A program made the translations under genes and the position numbers. The notes under the pieces are model-generated. The model did not search any database. It saw nothing but the letters and a program-made list of their open reading frames with translations, and was not told where the DNA came from. This document shows positions 7,128 through 14,507 of a stretch of DNA of 64,000 nucleotides, in pieces. The stretch is from GCA-2861595 sp035526335 (lineage in GTDB: Bacteria; Actinomycetota; Acidimicrobiia; Acidimicrobiales; GCA-2861595). Position 1 is the first letter of the stretch. Each line of letters begins with the position of its first letter. Location: assembly GCA_035526335.1 (NCBI GenBank), contig DATLCN010000055.1:1-64000 (forward strand), in the 5' to 3' direction.

Positions 7128-9632
7128 ATGAAGGCGGTGATCATGGCCGGCGGGGAGGGCACCCGCTTGAGGCCCCTCACCTCCAACCAGCCGAAGCCGA
7201 TGCTGCCACTGGCGAACCGGCCGATGATGGAGCACATCGTCGCCCTACTCCGTGAGCACGGGTTCGACGACATCATCGTCACCGTCGCCTTCCTGCCCCA
7301 CGCCATCCGGACCTACTTCGGGGACGGATCCGAGTTCGGCGTGAAGATGTCCTACGCCACCGAGGAGAGTCCCCTCGGGACCGCCGGCTCGGTGCGCAAC
7401 GCCAGCGACGGCCTCGATGAGCCGTTCCTGGTCATCTCCGGGGACGTCCTCACGGACGTAGACCTGTCCGCGGTCGTCCATTTCCACGAGGAACGGGGCG
7501 CTCTCGCCACCATCGGACTGAAGGCCATGGAGAACCCGCTCGATTTCGGGATCGTCATCACCAAAGACGACGGCTCCATCGAGCGGTTCCTCGAGAAGCC
7601 CACCTGGGGGCAGGTGTTCAGCGACACCATCAACACCGGCATCTACGTCCTTCAGCCGGAGATCTTCGACCATATCCCCGAAGGTCGCCAGGTCGACTTC
7701 TCCGAGGAAGTCTTCCCGGCACTCCTCGAGCAGGGAAAGGCACTCTACGGATATGTAGCCGAGGGTTACTGGGAGGATGTGGGGACACTCGAGGCGTACG
7801 CCCAGGCCCACCAGGACGTGCTCGACGGGAAGGTGTCAGTCGACATCCGCGGATTTGAGCTGGGGGAGGGGATCTGGCTGGGCGAGGGAGCCGAGGTGGA
7901 CCCCAAGGCTCAGGTCGAGGGACCGGCCATCATCGGCGACTACTGCCAGGTCGAGGCCGACGCCCACCTGGCTGCCTACACGGTTCTCGGTTCGAACGTC
8001 CGCGTCGGGGCGCACGCCTACGTGGAGCGCTCCATCGTTCACGACAACGCCTACCTCGGCCCGGCGGTGAGCCTCCGCGGCACGATCGTGGGCCGTTCGA
8101 GCGACCTCCGCCGCGGGGCACGCTGCGAGGAAGGCGTGGTCCTGGGCGATGAGTCGTTCATTGGCGCCGACGCCGTCATCAACTCCTCGGTGAAGGTGTA
8201 CCCCTTCAAGACGGTCGAGGCTGGTGCGGTGGTCAACCGCTCCATCGTGTGGGAGTCGAGGGGGGCTCGCCACCTCTTCGGAGCTCTCGGCGTGGCCGGG
8301 CTGGCCAACGTTGACATCACCCCCGAGCTCGCCATGCGGTTGGCGATGGCGTACGCCACCACGCTCAAGAAGGGGGTCACCGTCACCACCTCGCGCGACT
8401 CCAGTCGGGCCGCCCGCGCCATCAAGCGGGCGGTCATGGTCGGGCTCACCGCCACCGGCGTCAACGTGGAGGACCTGGAAGTGGCCACCGTGCCGCTCAC
8501 CCGGTTCCACGTCCGGTCGGTGCGTAGCGAGGCCGGAGTCACCGTGCGGCTGGCACCCGACGACCCGCAGTCCTTGCTCCTGCGCTTCCTCGACTCCGAC
8601 GGCATCGACATCACCGAAGGAGCGCAGCGCAAGACGGAACGCCTCTACCACCGGGAGGACTTCCGCCGGGCCATGGCCGCGGACATGGGCGACATCGGCT
8701 TCCCGCCCAGGGCCCTCGAGCACTACACCGATTCGCTGATGGCCACCGTCGACACGACCGCCATCCGCGCCGTCGGCTTCAAGGTGGTGCTCGACTACGC
8801 CTTCGGCGCCGCCAGCTTCGTCATGCCCAACGTGCTGGCCAAGCTGGGCGCTGACGTCCTGGCCGTGAATCCCTATGCCTCCACCGCCGGCGCCACCACA
8901 TTCGACCGCGACCGCCATGCGGCACGGGTGGGCGAGGTGGTGCGGGCATCGGGGGCCCATCTCGGCGCCGTCATCGATGCCGACGGCGAGCACCTCACCC
9001 TGGTCGACGACACCGGGCACGTGCTCAGCCACGACGAGGCTCTGTTCTGTCTGCTGTACCTGGTGTGCGAGTCGCTTGAATCGCCGCGAGTGGCCGTGCC
9101 GCTGGCAGCGAGCCGCTCGATCGAGGACCTGTGTCGGCGGTACGGCGCCGAGATCGTCTGGGCCAAGGTGTCCACGCCACACCTGATGGAGGTCGCGGCC
9201 ACGGCCGGCGTCCACTTCGCCGGCAGTCAGGAAGGCGGGTTCATCTTCCCGTCTTTCCTGCCCGCGTACGACGCTGTGGCAACCTTCACGAACCTGCTGG
9301 CCATGCTGGCGGCAACCGGGGTGAGGCTCTCGAAGGTGGTCGGCCAGGCCCCCGCCGTCCACATAGCCCATGAGGGCGTCGTCACCCCGTGGGAGCAGAA
9401 GGGCCTCGTGATGCGCACGCTGGTCGAGAGGACCAAGGACCGCGAAGTGATCCTGATGGACGGCGTCAAAGTGCTCCACGCCGACGGCTGGGCCCTCGTG
9501 CTCCCCGACCCGGAAGAGCCGCTGACCCATGTCTGGGCCGAAGCGGATTCGGAGGCCGGCGCCCGGGAGCTCGCCCAGGAGTACGTTCGTCGGATCCGAG
9601 GCATGGTCTCGGAGCCCGAGCCTGGCCGCTGA
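7128..9632 (+). CDS. Sugar-1-phosphate nucleotidyltransferase fused to a degenerate phosphohexomutase domain
   Basis: An 834-residue protein. Residues 1-235 are a nucleotidyltransferase with the NTP-binding GGEGTRLRPLT at 8-18 and GYWEDVGT near 210. Residues about 245-375 are left-handed beta-helix hexapeptide repeats (AIIGDYC, VLGSNV, IVHDNA). Residues about 385-830 have the phosphohexomutase fold, but the TASHNP phosphoserine loop is replaced by VRLAPDDPQ (nt about 8540-8570) and the metal loop DGDxDR is only DADGEHL. The first domain probably makes GDP-mannose or a similar NDP-sugar for cell-wall glycans; the mutase domain looks catalytically dead and perhaps regulatory. Such fusions are usually annotated as mannose-1-phosphate guanylyltransferase. 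Confidence 0.8.
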   Translation: MKAVIMAGGEGTRLRPLTSNQPKPMLPLANRPMMEHIVALLREHGFDDIIVTVAFLPHAIRTYFGDGSEFGVKMSYATEESPLGTAGSVRNASDGLDEPFLVISGDVLTDVDLSAVVHFHEERGALATIGLKAMENPLDFGIVITKDDGSIERFLEKPTWGQVFSDTINTGIYVLQPEIFDHIPEGRQVDFSEEVFPALLEQGKALYGYVAEGYWEDVGTLEAYAQAHQDVLDGKVSVDIRGFELGEGIWLGEGAEVDPKAQVEGPAIIGDYCQVEADAHLAAYTVLGSNVRVGAHAYVERSIVHDNAYLGPAVSLRGTIVGRSSDLRRGARCEEGVVLGDESFIGADAVINSSVKVYPFKTVEAGAVVNRSIVWESRGARHLFGALGVAGLANVDITPELAMRLAMAYATTLKKGVTVTTSRDSSRAARAIKRAVMVGLTATGVNVEDLEVATVPLTRFHVRSVRSEAGVTVRLAPDDPQSLLLRFLDSDGIDITEGAQRKTERLYHREDFRRAMAADMGDIGFPPRALEHYTDSLMATVDTTAIRAVGFKVVLDYAFGAASFVMPNVLAKLGADVLAVNPYASTAGATTFDRDRHAARVGEVVRASGAHLGAVIDADGEHLTLVDDTGHVLSHDEALFCLLYLVCESLESPRVAVPLAASRSIEDLCRRYGAEIVWAKVSTPHLMEVAATAGVHFAGSQEGGFIFPSFLPAYDAVATFTNLLAMLAATGVRLSKVVGQAPAVHIAHEGVVTPWEQKGLVMRTLVERTKDREVILMDGVKVLHADGWALVLPDPEEPLTHVWAEADSEAGARELAQEYVRRIRGMVSEPEPGR

Positions 9633-9654
9633 GCGAGAGAATCGAGACCGACCC

Positions 9655-10035
9655 ATGAACGTGCCGGATGACCTTCGCTACACCGCGGACCACGAGTGGG
9701 CGCGAACGGAGAACGGACGGGTGCGTGTCGGCATCACGGACTACGCCCAGGCTGCGCTCGGCGACGTGGTGTTCGTTCAACTTCCCGAGGCCGGGACCAC
9801 GGTCACCGCCGGCGGACAGCTGAGCGAGATCGAGTCAACGAAGTCGGTATCGGACGTCTACGCGCCCATAGCCGGCGAAGTGATCGAGGTCAACGCCGAA
9901 CTGGCCGACGCCCCCGAGAGGCTCAACCAGGATCCTTTCGGCGCGGGCTGGATCTGCATCATCGTTCCGTCGGACCTGGCTGCCCTGGAGGGCCTCCTCG
10001 ACGCCGGCACCTACAGAAAGCTCATTGCCGAGTGA
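9655..10035 (+). CDS. gcvH: Glycine cleavage system H protein
   Basis: A 126-residue protein, normal length. DHEWARTENGRVRVGITDYA is the standard start, and the lipoyl attachment Lys is K63 in EIESTKSVSDVYAP. The lipoyl arm carries the aminomethyl group between the P, T and L proteins. It heads the cluster gcvH, FHA protein, MerR, hpt, DUF151, MerR, then gcvT and gcvP, an order that largely matches mycobacterial gcvH-garA-Rv1828-Rv1829-Rv1830. The stop overlaps the GTG of the next gene (GTGA). Confidence 0.96.
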   Translation: MNVPDDLRYTADHEWARTENGRVRVGITDYAQAALGDVVFVQLPEAGTTVTAGGQLSEIESTKSVSDVYAPIAGEVIEVNAELADAPERLNQDPFGAGWICIIVPSDLAALEGLLDAGTYRKLIAE

Positions 10036-10538
10036 CGACTCCGGACGACCGAACTAGCGTTGAGAACGTGTTCTGCAACCGGTGCGGGCACCGGAACCCG
10101 GCCGGGTCGAGGTTCTGCTCGTCATGCGGCTCCGCCGTCGATGGCGGGGGAGACGACACCACGGTTGTTTTCGCGACCGGGGATCCGGCCGAGAGCCACG
10201 ACGACGATCTGAGCGTGAACGTGGCTGAGCTACCGGAGGGCACGGGAATGCTGGTTGTGAAGCGGGGGCCCAACGCCGGATCTACGTTCCTGCTCGAACC
10301 AGAGGTCACGAGGGCAGGACGGCACCCCGAGAGCGAGATCTTCCTCGACGACATCACCGTCTCCCGGAGACACGCCGAGTTCGTCCGCCAGGGCCCTGGC
10401 TACACGGTCCGCGACGTCGGCTCGCTCAACGGTACGTACCTCAACCGCGAGCGACTCGAGGAGGCGCCGCTCGTACACGGCGACGAGGTTCAGATCGGCA
10501 AGTTCAAGCTGGTCTTTCTGGCCGCAGGCGGAGCATGA
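10032..10538 (+). CDS. GarA-like FHA-domain protein with N-terminal zinc ribbon
   Basis: A 168-residue protein from GTG 10032, overlapping the gcvH stop. Residues 15-32 form a zinc ribbon (C15-x2-C18-x10-C29-x2-C32). D42-TT-VVF (T43, T44) matches the phosphorylated Thr-Thr motif of mycobacterial GarA. The FHA domain (about 75-165) has GRHPESEIFLDD, TVSRRHAEF and SLNGTYLN, all the phosphothreonine-binding residues. GarA, when phosphorylated by PknB/PknG-type kinases, folds on itself and stops inhibiting 2-oxoglutarate enzymes and glutamate dehydrogenase; I infer the same role because the locus is syntenic. The ribbon is absent from mycobacterial GarA. Confidence 0.88.
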   Translation: MTTPDDRTSVENVFCNRCGHRNPAGSRFCSSCGSAVDGGGDDTTVVFATGDPAESHDDDLSVNVAELPEGTGMLVVKRGPNAGSTFLLEPEVTRAGRHPESEIFLDDITVSRRHAEFVRQGPGYTVRDVGSLNGTYLNRERLEEAPLVHGDEVQIGKFKLVFLAAGGA

Positions 10539-11374
10539 GGGTGGTCGAGCGGGCCCACGTATCGATCGGGGAGGTGCTCAGCCTCCTCAAGGAGGAGTTT
10601 CCGGACATCACTATCTCCAAGATCCGGTTCCTGGAGAGCCAGGGGCTACTGGACCCGGAGCGGACGCCGTCGGGCTACCGGAAGTTCTACGACGCCGACG
10701 TGGAGCGGCTCCGATGGATCCTCCGCCAGCAGCGGGAGCACTTCCTGCCCCTCAAGGTGATCAAGGGCCGGTTGGTGGGGGAGCCGGGGAACGAGGAGGC
10801 CCCCGATGGGGGTGCGTCAGAAAAGCCGCGTGACGCGCGTCCGTCCCGGAGCGAACCCGACTCCGCTCCCGCCTCGGCCACTGCAGCTCGGAATGAACCT
10901 GTCCCGGCCGCGACGCCGCTGTCGACGCCGCTCAGAACAGCGTCGGCCGCCCCGCGCATCACGCCCAACTCCGTCCTCTCCGCCGGCCCCTCCGGAGTGA
11001 ACCTGACCATGGAGGAGCTGTCGTCGGCCACGGGACTGCCGTACGAGCGGCTCCGTGAGCTGGAGCGATTCGGCTTCATCACCGGCAGGGCCGTCGCCGG
11101 AAGCACCTACTTCGACGAGGAGAGCCTGGTAGTGGCCAATCTGGCTGCCGGTTTCGCGCGGTTCGGTATCGAGGCACGCCATTTGCGGACCTACAAGAAT
11201 GCGGCCGAGCGTGAGGCGGGTCTTCTGGAGCAGGTCGTTACGCCGCTCCTGAAGCAGCGGAACCCAGAGTCGAGAAGCCAGGCCGTCGAGTCACTGGCGG
11301 AGCTGTCCCAACTCGGCCAGAACCTCCGCGCCGCGTTGCTCCGCCAGGCGGTGAGGGGCTTCACCGGCGGGTGA
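10535..11374 (+). CDS. MerR-family transcriptional regulator (Rv1828-like)
   Basis: A 279-residue protein whose ATG overlaps the previous stop (ATGA). Residues 8-75 are a MerR helix-turn-helix: SIGEVLSLLKEEFPDITISK then SQGLLDPERTPSGYRKFYD. A Pro/Ala-rich linker (about 90-150) leads to a second winged-helix-like domain (MEELSSATGLPYERLRELER) and a helical C-terminus. This two-domain layout and the position after garA identify it with mycobacterial Rv1828. Target promoters are unknown. It is translationally coupled to both neighbours. Confidence 0.88.
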   Translation: MRVVERAHVSIGEVLSLLKEEFPDITISKIRFLESQGLLDPERTPSGYRKFYDADVERLRWILRQQREHFLPLKVIKGRLVGEPGNEEAPDGGASEKPRDARPSRSEPDSAPASATAARNEPVPAATPLSTPLRTASAAPRITPNSVLSAGPSGVNLTMEELSSATGLPYERLRELERFGFITGRAVAGSTYFDEESLVVANLAAGFARFGIEARHLRTYKNAAEREAGLLEQVVTPLLKQRNPESRSQAVESLAELSQLGQNLRAALLRQAVRGFTGG

Positions 11375-11928
11375 CGCCCGCGCGCGTCCTCATCTCGACC
11401 ACGGAGCTGCGGGCCGGCGTCCTACGCCTGGCGGAGGAGATCTCCACCGCCTATCCGGACGGTGTCGTACTGGTGGCCGTGCTGAAGGGCAGCGTTCTCT
11501 TCCTGGCCGATCTGGTGCGTTTCCTGACCATCTCGCCGGAGATCGATTTCCTTGCCATATCCGCCTACACGCCGGGCACCGGGCGGGTGCGGATCGTAAA
11601 GGACCTTGACATCGACATCGCCGGGCGGGACGTCGTGCTGGTGGAGGATATCGTCGACACAGGGCTGACCCTCGCCTACATCCTGGCGGAGCTCGCCCAC
11701 CGAGGCCCTCGTTCCCTCGCCGCCTGCAGCCTTCTGGACAAGGCCGTCAGACGCATAGTCCCGACACCTGTACGCTTCGTCGGCTTCACCATCGAGGACG
11801 AGTTCGTCATCGGCTACGGCCTCGACCATGAGGAGCGTTACCGCAACCTGGAAGTCGTTGTCGCCGGCGATCTGACCGCCCTCCGGGACGACCCCGACGC
11901 GCACGTGGCGCACCTTCTGGCACGGTAG
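11371..11928 (+). CDS. hpt: Hypoxanthine (guanine) phosphoribosyltransferase
   Basis: A 185-residue protein from GTG 11371 overlapping the MerR stop. The PRPP-binding loop VVLVEDIVDTGLT is at 88-100, LKGSVLF at 39-45 supplies the pyrophosphate loop, and VKDLDIDIAGRD precedes it. DEFVIGYGLD near 150 is the purine-site hairpin. It salvages hypoxanthine/guanine to IMP/GMP using PRPP. Its place inside the garA-MerR-DUF151 cluster is unlike mycobacteria, where hpt lies by tilS and ftsH, so its expression here is tied to a glycine/nitrogen-related operon. Confidence 0.92.
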   Translation: MTPARVLISTTELRAGVLRLAEEISTAYPDGVVLVAVLKGSVLFLADLVRFLTISPEIDFLAISAYTPGTGRVRIVKDLDIDIAGRDVVLVEDIVDTGLTLAYILAELAHRGPRSLAACSLLDKAVRRIVPTPVRFVGFTIEDEFVIGYGLDHEERYRNLEVVVAGDLTALRDDPDAHVAHLLAR

Positions 11929-11931
11929 GGT
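11926..11931 (+). promoter_or_regulatory. Candidate -10 box TAGGGT, shares the hpt stop codon
   Basis: TAGGGT starts with the hpt stop TAG and ends six bases before the ATG at 11938. It would give a leaderless transcript of the DUF151 gene inside the operon. Confidence 0.45.
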
Positions 11932-11937
11932 TTGTAG

Positions 11938-12450
11938 ATGGTCGAGATGCACCTCGCCGCAGTCCGGGTCGAGTTGCCTACCAACAATCCGGTGGTGCTG
12001 CTGCAGGAGGTGGAGGGGGCCAGGCGCACCCTGCCAATCTTCATCGGCGCTCCCGAGGCGACGGCTATCGCCTTCGCCCTTCAGGGGGTGACGCCGCCCC
12101 GGCCGATGACCCACGACCTCATTAGGGACATGCTCACGGCTCTCGGAGCGACTCTCGAGAGAGTGGTGGTCACCGAGCTCCGCATGGGTGAGGACGGGCG
12201 CAGCGGAACCTATTTCGCTGAACTCCACCTCCGTCGTGGTGCTGATTCCTCGATCGTGTCCAGCCGGCCGTCGGATGCCATTGCCCTGGCCGCTCGCCTG
12301 GGTACGCCGATCTACGCGGAGGACGACCTCCTCGACGAGGCAGGGGTGGTGCTCGATGTCGGCCAGGACGACGATACGGCACCAGACGAGCTCGTGAGTC
12401 AGTTCCGGCAGTTCATCGAAGGGATCCGGCCGGAGGATTTCTCCTCCTGA
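11938..12450 (+). CDS. DUF151 bifunctional nuclease family protein
   Basis: A 170-residue protein equivalent by position and sequence to mycobacterial Rv1829. It begins MVEMHLAAVRVELPTNNPVV, then GARRTLPIFIGAPEATAIAF, and contains HDLIRDMLTALGA and SRPSDAIALAARLGTPIYA, the conserved blocks of the bifunctional nuclease domain. Members have been reported to act on DNA and RNA, and a Thermotoga homologue structure is known, but the physiological role in actinobacteria is not settled. It sits between hpt and the second MerR gene. The C-terminal acidic tail (DVGQDDDTAPDELV) is variable in the family. Confidence 0.9.
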   Translation: MVEMHLAAVRVELPTNNPVVLLQEVEGARRTLPIFIGAPEATAIAFALQGVTPPRPMTHDLIRDMLTALGATLERVVVTELRMGEDGRSGTYFAELHLRRGADSSIVSSRPSDAIALAARLGTPIYAEDDLLDEAGVVLDVGQDDDTAPDELVSQFRQFIEGIRPEDFSS

Positions 12451-12459
12451 GCAGGACCC

Positions 12460-12488
12460 TCGACACCATGGCGACAATGGTGTAATTT
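12460..12488 (+). promoter_or_regulatory. Promoter: -35 TCGACA, 17-bp spacer, -10 TAATTT, leaderless
   Basis: TCGACA at 12460-12465 and TAATTT at 12483-12488 are separated by 17 bases, and the ATG at 12495 follows six bases later. This is the best formed sigma-A-type promoter in the window and predicts a transcript starting at the A of the start codon. Confidence 0.6.
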
Positions 12489-12494
12489 CACGCG

Positions 12495-12974
12495 ATGAGC
12501 GAAGACGGGTTCAGAGGTCCACAGGTCTGCGACATCGTCGGCATCACCTACCGGCAGCTCGACTACTGGGCTCGCACCGACCTGCTCCGTCCGTCGATGC
12601 GCGAGGCTCGCGGCAGCGGCAGCCAGCGTCTGTACTCCTACCGGGACCTGCTCGAGCTCAAGGTCATCAAGCGCCTTCTGGATGCGGGTCTGTCACTGCA
12701 GTCGGCCCGGCGGGCCGTCAACGTGCTGCGCAGCAGCGGTGGTGAGCTGGCTTCCGCCAACCTCGTGCTCAGCGGCTCCGAATCCGTTCTGGCCCGCACC
12801 GGCGAGGAGATCGTCGACCTGCTCAAGGGTGGACAGGGTGTCCTGAACATCGTCGCCCTCGGCGGAGTGTTCGAGGAGCTCGATGCCGCCATCCACGACA
12901 TCGCACCCGAATACACAGGCGGGGACGCGAAGCCGGCGGTTGAGAAGCTGGCGAGGACGGGCAGCGGGAGGTAA
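12495..12974 (+). CDS. MerR-family transcriptional regulator (Rv1830-like)
   Basis: A 159-residue protein. QVCDIVGITYRQLDYWARTD then LLRPSMREARGSGSQRLYSYRDLLEL is the MerR DNA-binding domain (about 9-60), followed by a helical segment AGLSLQSARRAVNVL and a C-terminal region with VLARTGEEIVDLL. It matches mycobacterial Rv1830 by order and form; reports link that regulator to growth and drug resilience in mycobacteria. It has its own promoter just upstream, so it need not depend on the gcvH transcript. The next gene starts five bases after the stop. Confidence 0.9.
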   Translation: MSEDGFRGPQVCDIVGITYRQLDYWARTDLLRPSMREARGSGSQRLYSYRDLLELKVIKRLLDAGLSLQSARRAVNVLRSSGGELASANLVLSGSESVLARTGEEIVDLLKGGQGVLNIVALGGVFEELDAAIHDIAPEYTGGDAKPAVEKLARTGSGR

Positions 12975-12978
12975 CGCG

Positions 12979-13398
12979 CTGGCCGAGCCGGCCTTTGGGG
13001 CCCCCCATCAGCAGGTCCGCTTCGCCCACAACTCTGAGCGCCAGCTGGCCATGCTGCTCGACTTCTACGGCATCTCCTGGGAGTACGAGCCCCGCGAGTT
13101 CGAACTGGAGTGGGACCGGGCAGGCAACCCGGTCCAGGCCTTCCGGCCGGACTTCTACCTTCCGGCGTATGACCTGTTCATCGAGATAACAACCCTCAAC
13201 CAGAAACTGGTGACGAAGAAGAACCGCAAGGTGCGCCGGCTGCGGGAGCTGCACCCCGAGGTGAAGGTGAAGATCTTCTACCAGCGCGACTACCTCGGCC
13301 TGCTGGTCAAGTACGGGTTGGAGGAGCCGTCCCAGCTGAGCGAGGCCGGGGTGGGCGAGGTGGAGCCCCGCGTGCTCGATTTCAGTCTGGGCGACTGA
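12979..13398 (+). CDS. Small PD-(D/E)XK-nuclease-like protein with probable CTG start
   Basis: A 139-residue protein. No ATG, GTG or TTG exists between the MerR stop and the conserved sequence, but CTG 12979 has GGGAGG (12966-12971) seven bases upstream, so I choose it; a start at ATG 12883 would lie deep inside the MerR gene. HNSERQLAMLLDFYGISWEYEP, then FRPDFYLP (D58) and LFIEITTLN (E69) resemble the E...PD...ExK layout of small restriction-like nucleases, although the Lys of ExK is Thr here. A run of Lys/Arg follows. A nuclease or nucleic-acid-binding role is an inference; the family is conserved-looking but unnamed to me. Confidence 0.65.
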   Translation: MAEPAFGAPHQQVRFAHNSERQLAMLLDFYGISWEYEPREFELEWDRAGNPVQAFRPDFYLPAYDLFIEITTLNQKLVTKKNRKVRRLRELHPEVKVKIFYQRDYLGLLVKYGLEEPSQLSEAGVGEVEPRVLDFSLGD

Positions 13399-13421
13399 GG
13401 ACGGGGGCCGATCCCGCCTCC

Positions 13422-13427
13422 TAGGCT
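13422..13427 (+). promoter_or_regulatory. Candidate -10 box TAGGCT for gcvT, leaderless
   Basis: TAGGCT ends six bases before the ATG at 13434 with no ribosome binding site between. No glycine riboswitch fits in the 35-base gap. Confidence 0.5.
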
Positions 13428-13433
13428 GCGCTG

Positions 13434-14507
13434 ATGGTCGTGGACGTCGGGTGCCGTCGGTCGCCCCTCGACGCCGGACATCGGGCCTTGGGGGCCCGCA
13501 TGATCGGGTTCGGTGGCTGGGAGATGCCGCTGTCGTACCCGGCGGGGACCGTCGCCGAGCATCTCGCCTGCCGATCGTCCGCCGTGGCCTTCGACGTAAG
13601 CCATCTGGGCACCGTGCGCCTCACCGCCCCCGGCTCCTTCGAGCGGCTGAACTCCGTGCTCACCAATGAGCTCGGGCGGATAGGACCCGGACGGGCGCAG
13701 TACACCCACCTTCTCGACGATGACGCTTCGGTGGTGGACGACATCATCGTGTGGTGGCGGGATGATGGCGTCTTCGACGTGATGCCCAATGCCTCCAACA
13801 CAGATGCGGTGGTCGCCGCCATCGGCGGGGTAGACGTGACCGGCGAGCGAGCGGTCGTCGCCGTGCAGGGACCGGCCGCCCGACGGCTTCTGGCCGGCGT
13901 CGCTCCCGAGGCCAGTGCGGTACCACGGTTCGCAGTTGCGTCCTTCAACTGGCGGGGCCGCTCGTGTGTTGCCGCCGGGACGGGTTACACGGGAGAGGAC
14001 GGGGTCGAATGTGCGCTTCCTCTCGACGTGGCGTCGGCGTTCTGGGAGGCCGTCGTCGCAGCCGGGATCGCCCCCGCCGGCCTGGGCGCCCGGGACACCC
14101 TCCGTCTCGAGGCGGGCCTGCCGCTGCATGGTCACGAGGTGGGTCCGGGGATCACACCGCTGCAGGCCGGCCTCGGATGGGTGGTCGCCTGGTCGAAACC
14201 CTCGTTCCGCGGACGCGACGCCCTGGAAGCCGAGCGCCTGAAAGGGCCCAGCCGGCGCCTCAGGGGGCTGACCGTGGAGGGCCGCCAACCACCGAGGCAG
14301 GGTTATCCGGTTCGAACGCGCGGTAACGGGGAGACGCTCGGCGCCGTCACCAGCGGCAACTTCTCGCCCGTGCTCGGCCACGGAATCGCACTGGCCCTAC
14401 TCTCGCCGGCCGTGGAGCCCGGAGAGCTCGTGGACGTGGAAATGCGGGGTCGCTCCGTCTCCGCCACCGTCGTGGATCCGCCGTTCACGCCCAAGGCCGG
14501 GTCGTAG
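13434..14507 (+). CDS. gcvT: Glycine cleavage system T protein (aminomethyltransferase)
   Basis: A 357-residue protein, normal length. GARMIGFGGWEMPLSYPAGTV and SSAVAFDVSHLGTVRLTAPG are the standard N-terminal blocks; GTGYTGEDGVECALP and GLGARDTLRLEAGLPLHGHE carry folate-site residues, with R in ARDTLRLEAG. It moves the methylene group from the H-protein lipoyl arm to tetrahydrofolate and releases ammonia. The stop TAG is followed without a gap by the GTG of gcvPA, so P-protein synthesis is coupled to it. gcvH lies 3.4 kb upstream; no gcvL is in the window. Confidence 0.93.
   Translation: MVVDVGCRRSPLDAGHRALGARMIGFGGWEMPLSYPAGTVAEHLACRSSAVAFDVSHLGTVRLTAPGSFERLNSVLTNELGRIGPGRAQYTHLLDDDASVVDDIIVWWRDDGVFDVMPNASNTDAVVAAIGGVDVTGERAVVAVQGPAARRLLAGVAPEASAVPRFAVASFNWRGRSCVAAGTGYTGEDGVECALPLDVASAFWEAVVAAGIAPAGLGARDTLRLEAGLPLHGHEVGPGITPLQAGLGWVVAWSKPSFRGRDALEAERLKGPSRRLRGLTVEGRQPPRQGYPVRTRGNGETLGAVTSGNFSPVLGHGIALALLSPAVEPGELVDVEMRGRSVSATVVDPPFTPKAGS

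Noticed and set aside
7836..9656. Long open frame antisense to the nucleotidyltransferase gene
   Set aside because: High GC leaves third-position-biased antisense frames open; the translation has no family resemblance and the sense protein is certain. The same applies to 26642-28339 (+), 59375-61066 (-) and 53023-54768 (-).
14305..14325. GGTTCGAACGCG resembling a tRNA T-loop
   Set aside because: It is inside gcvT coding sequence, with no acceptor stem or D- and anticodon arms around it.
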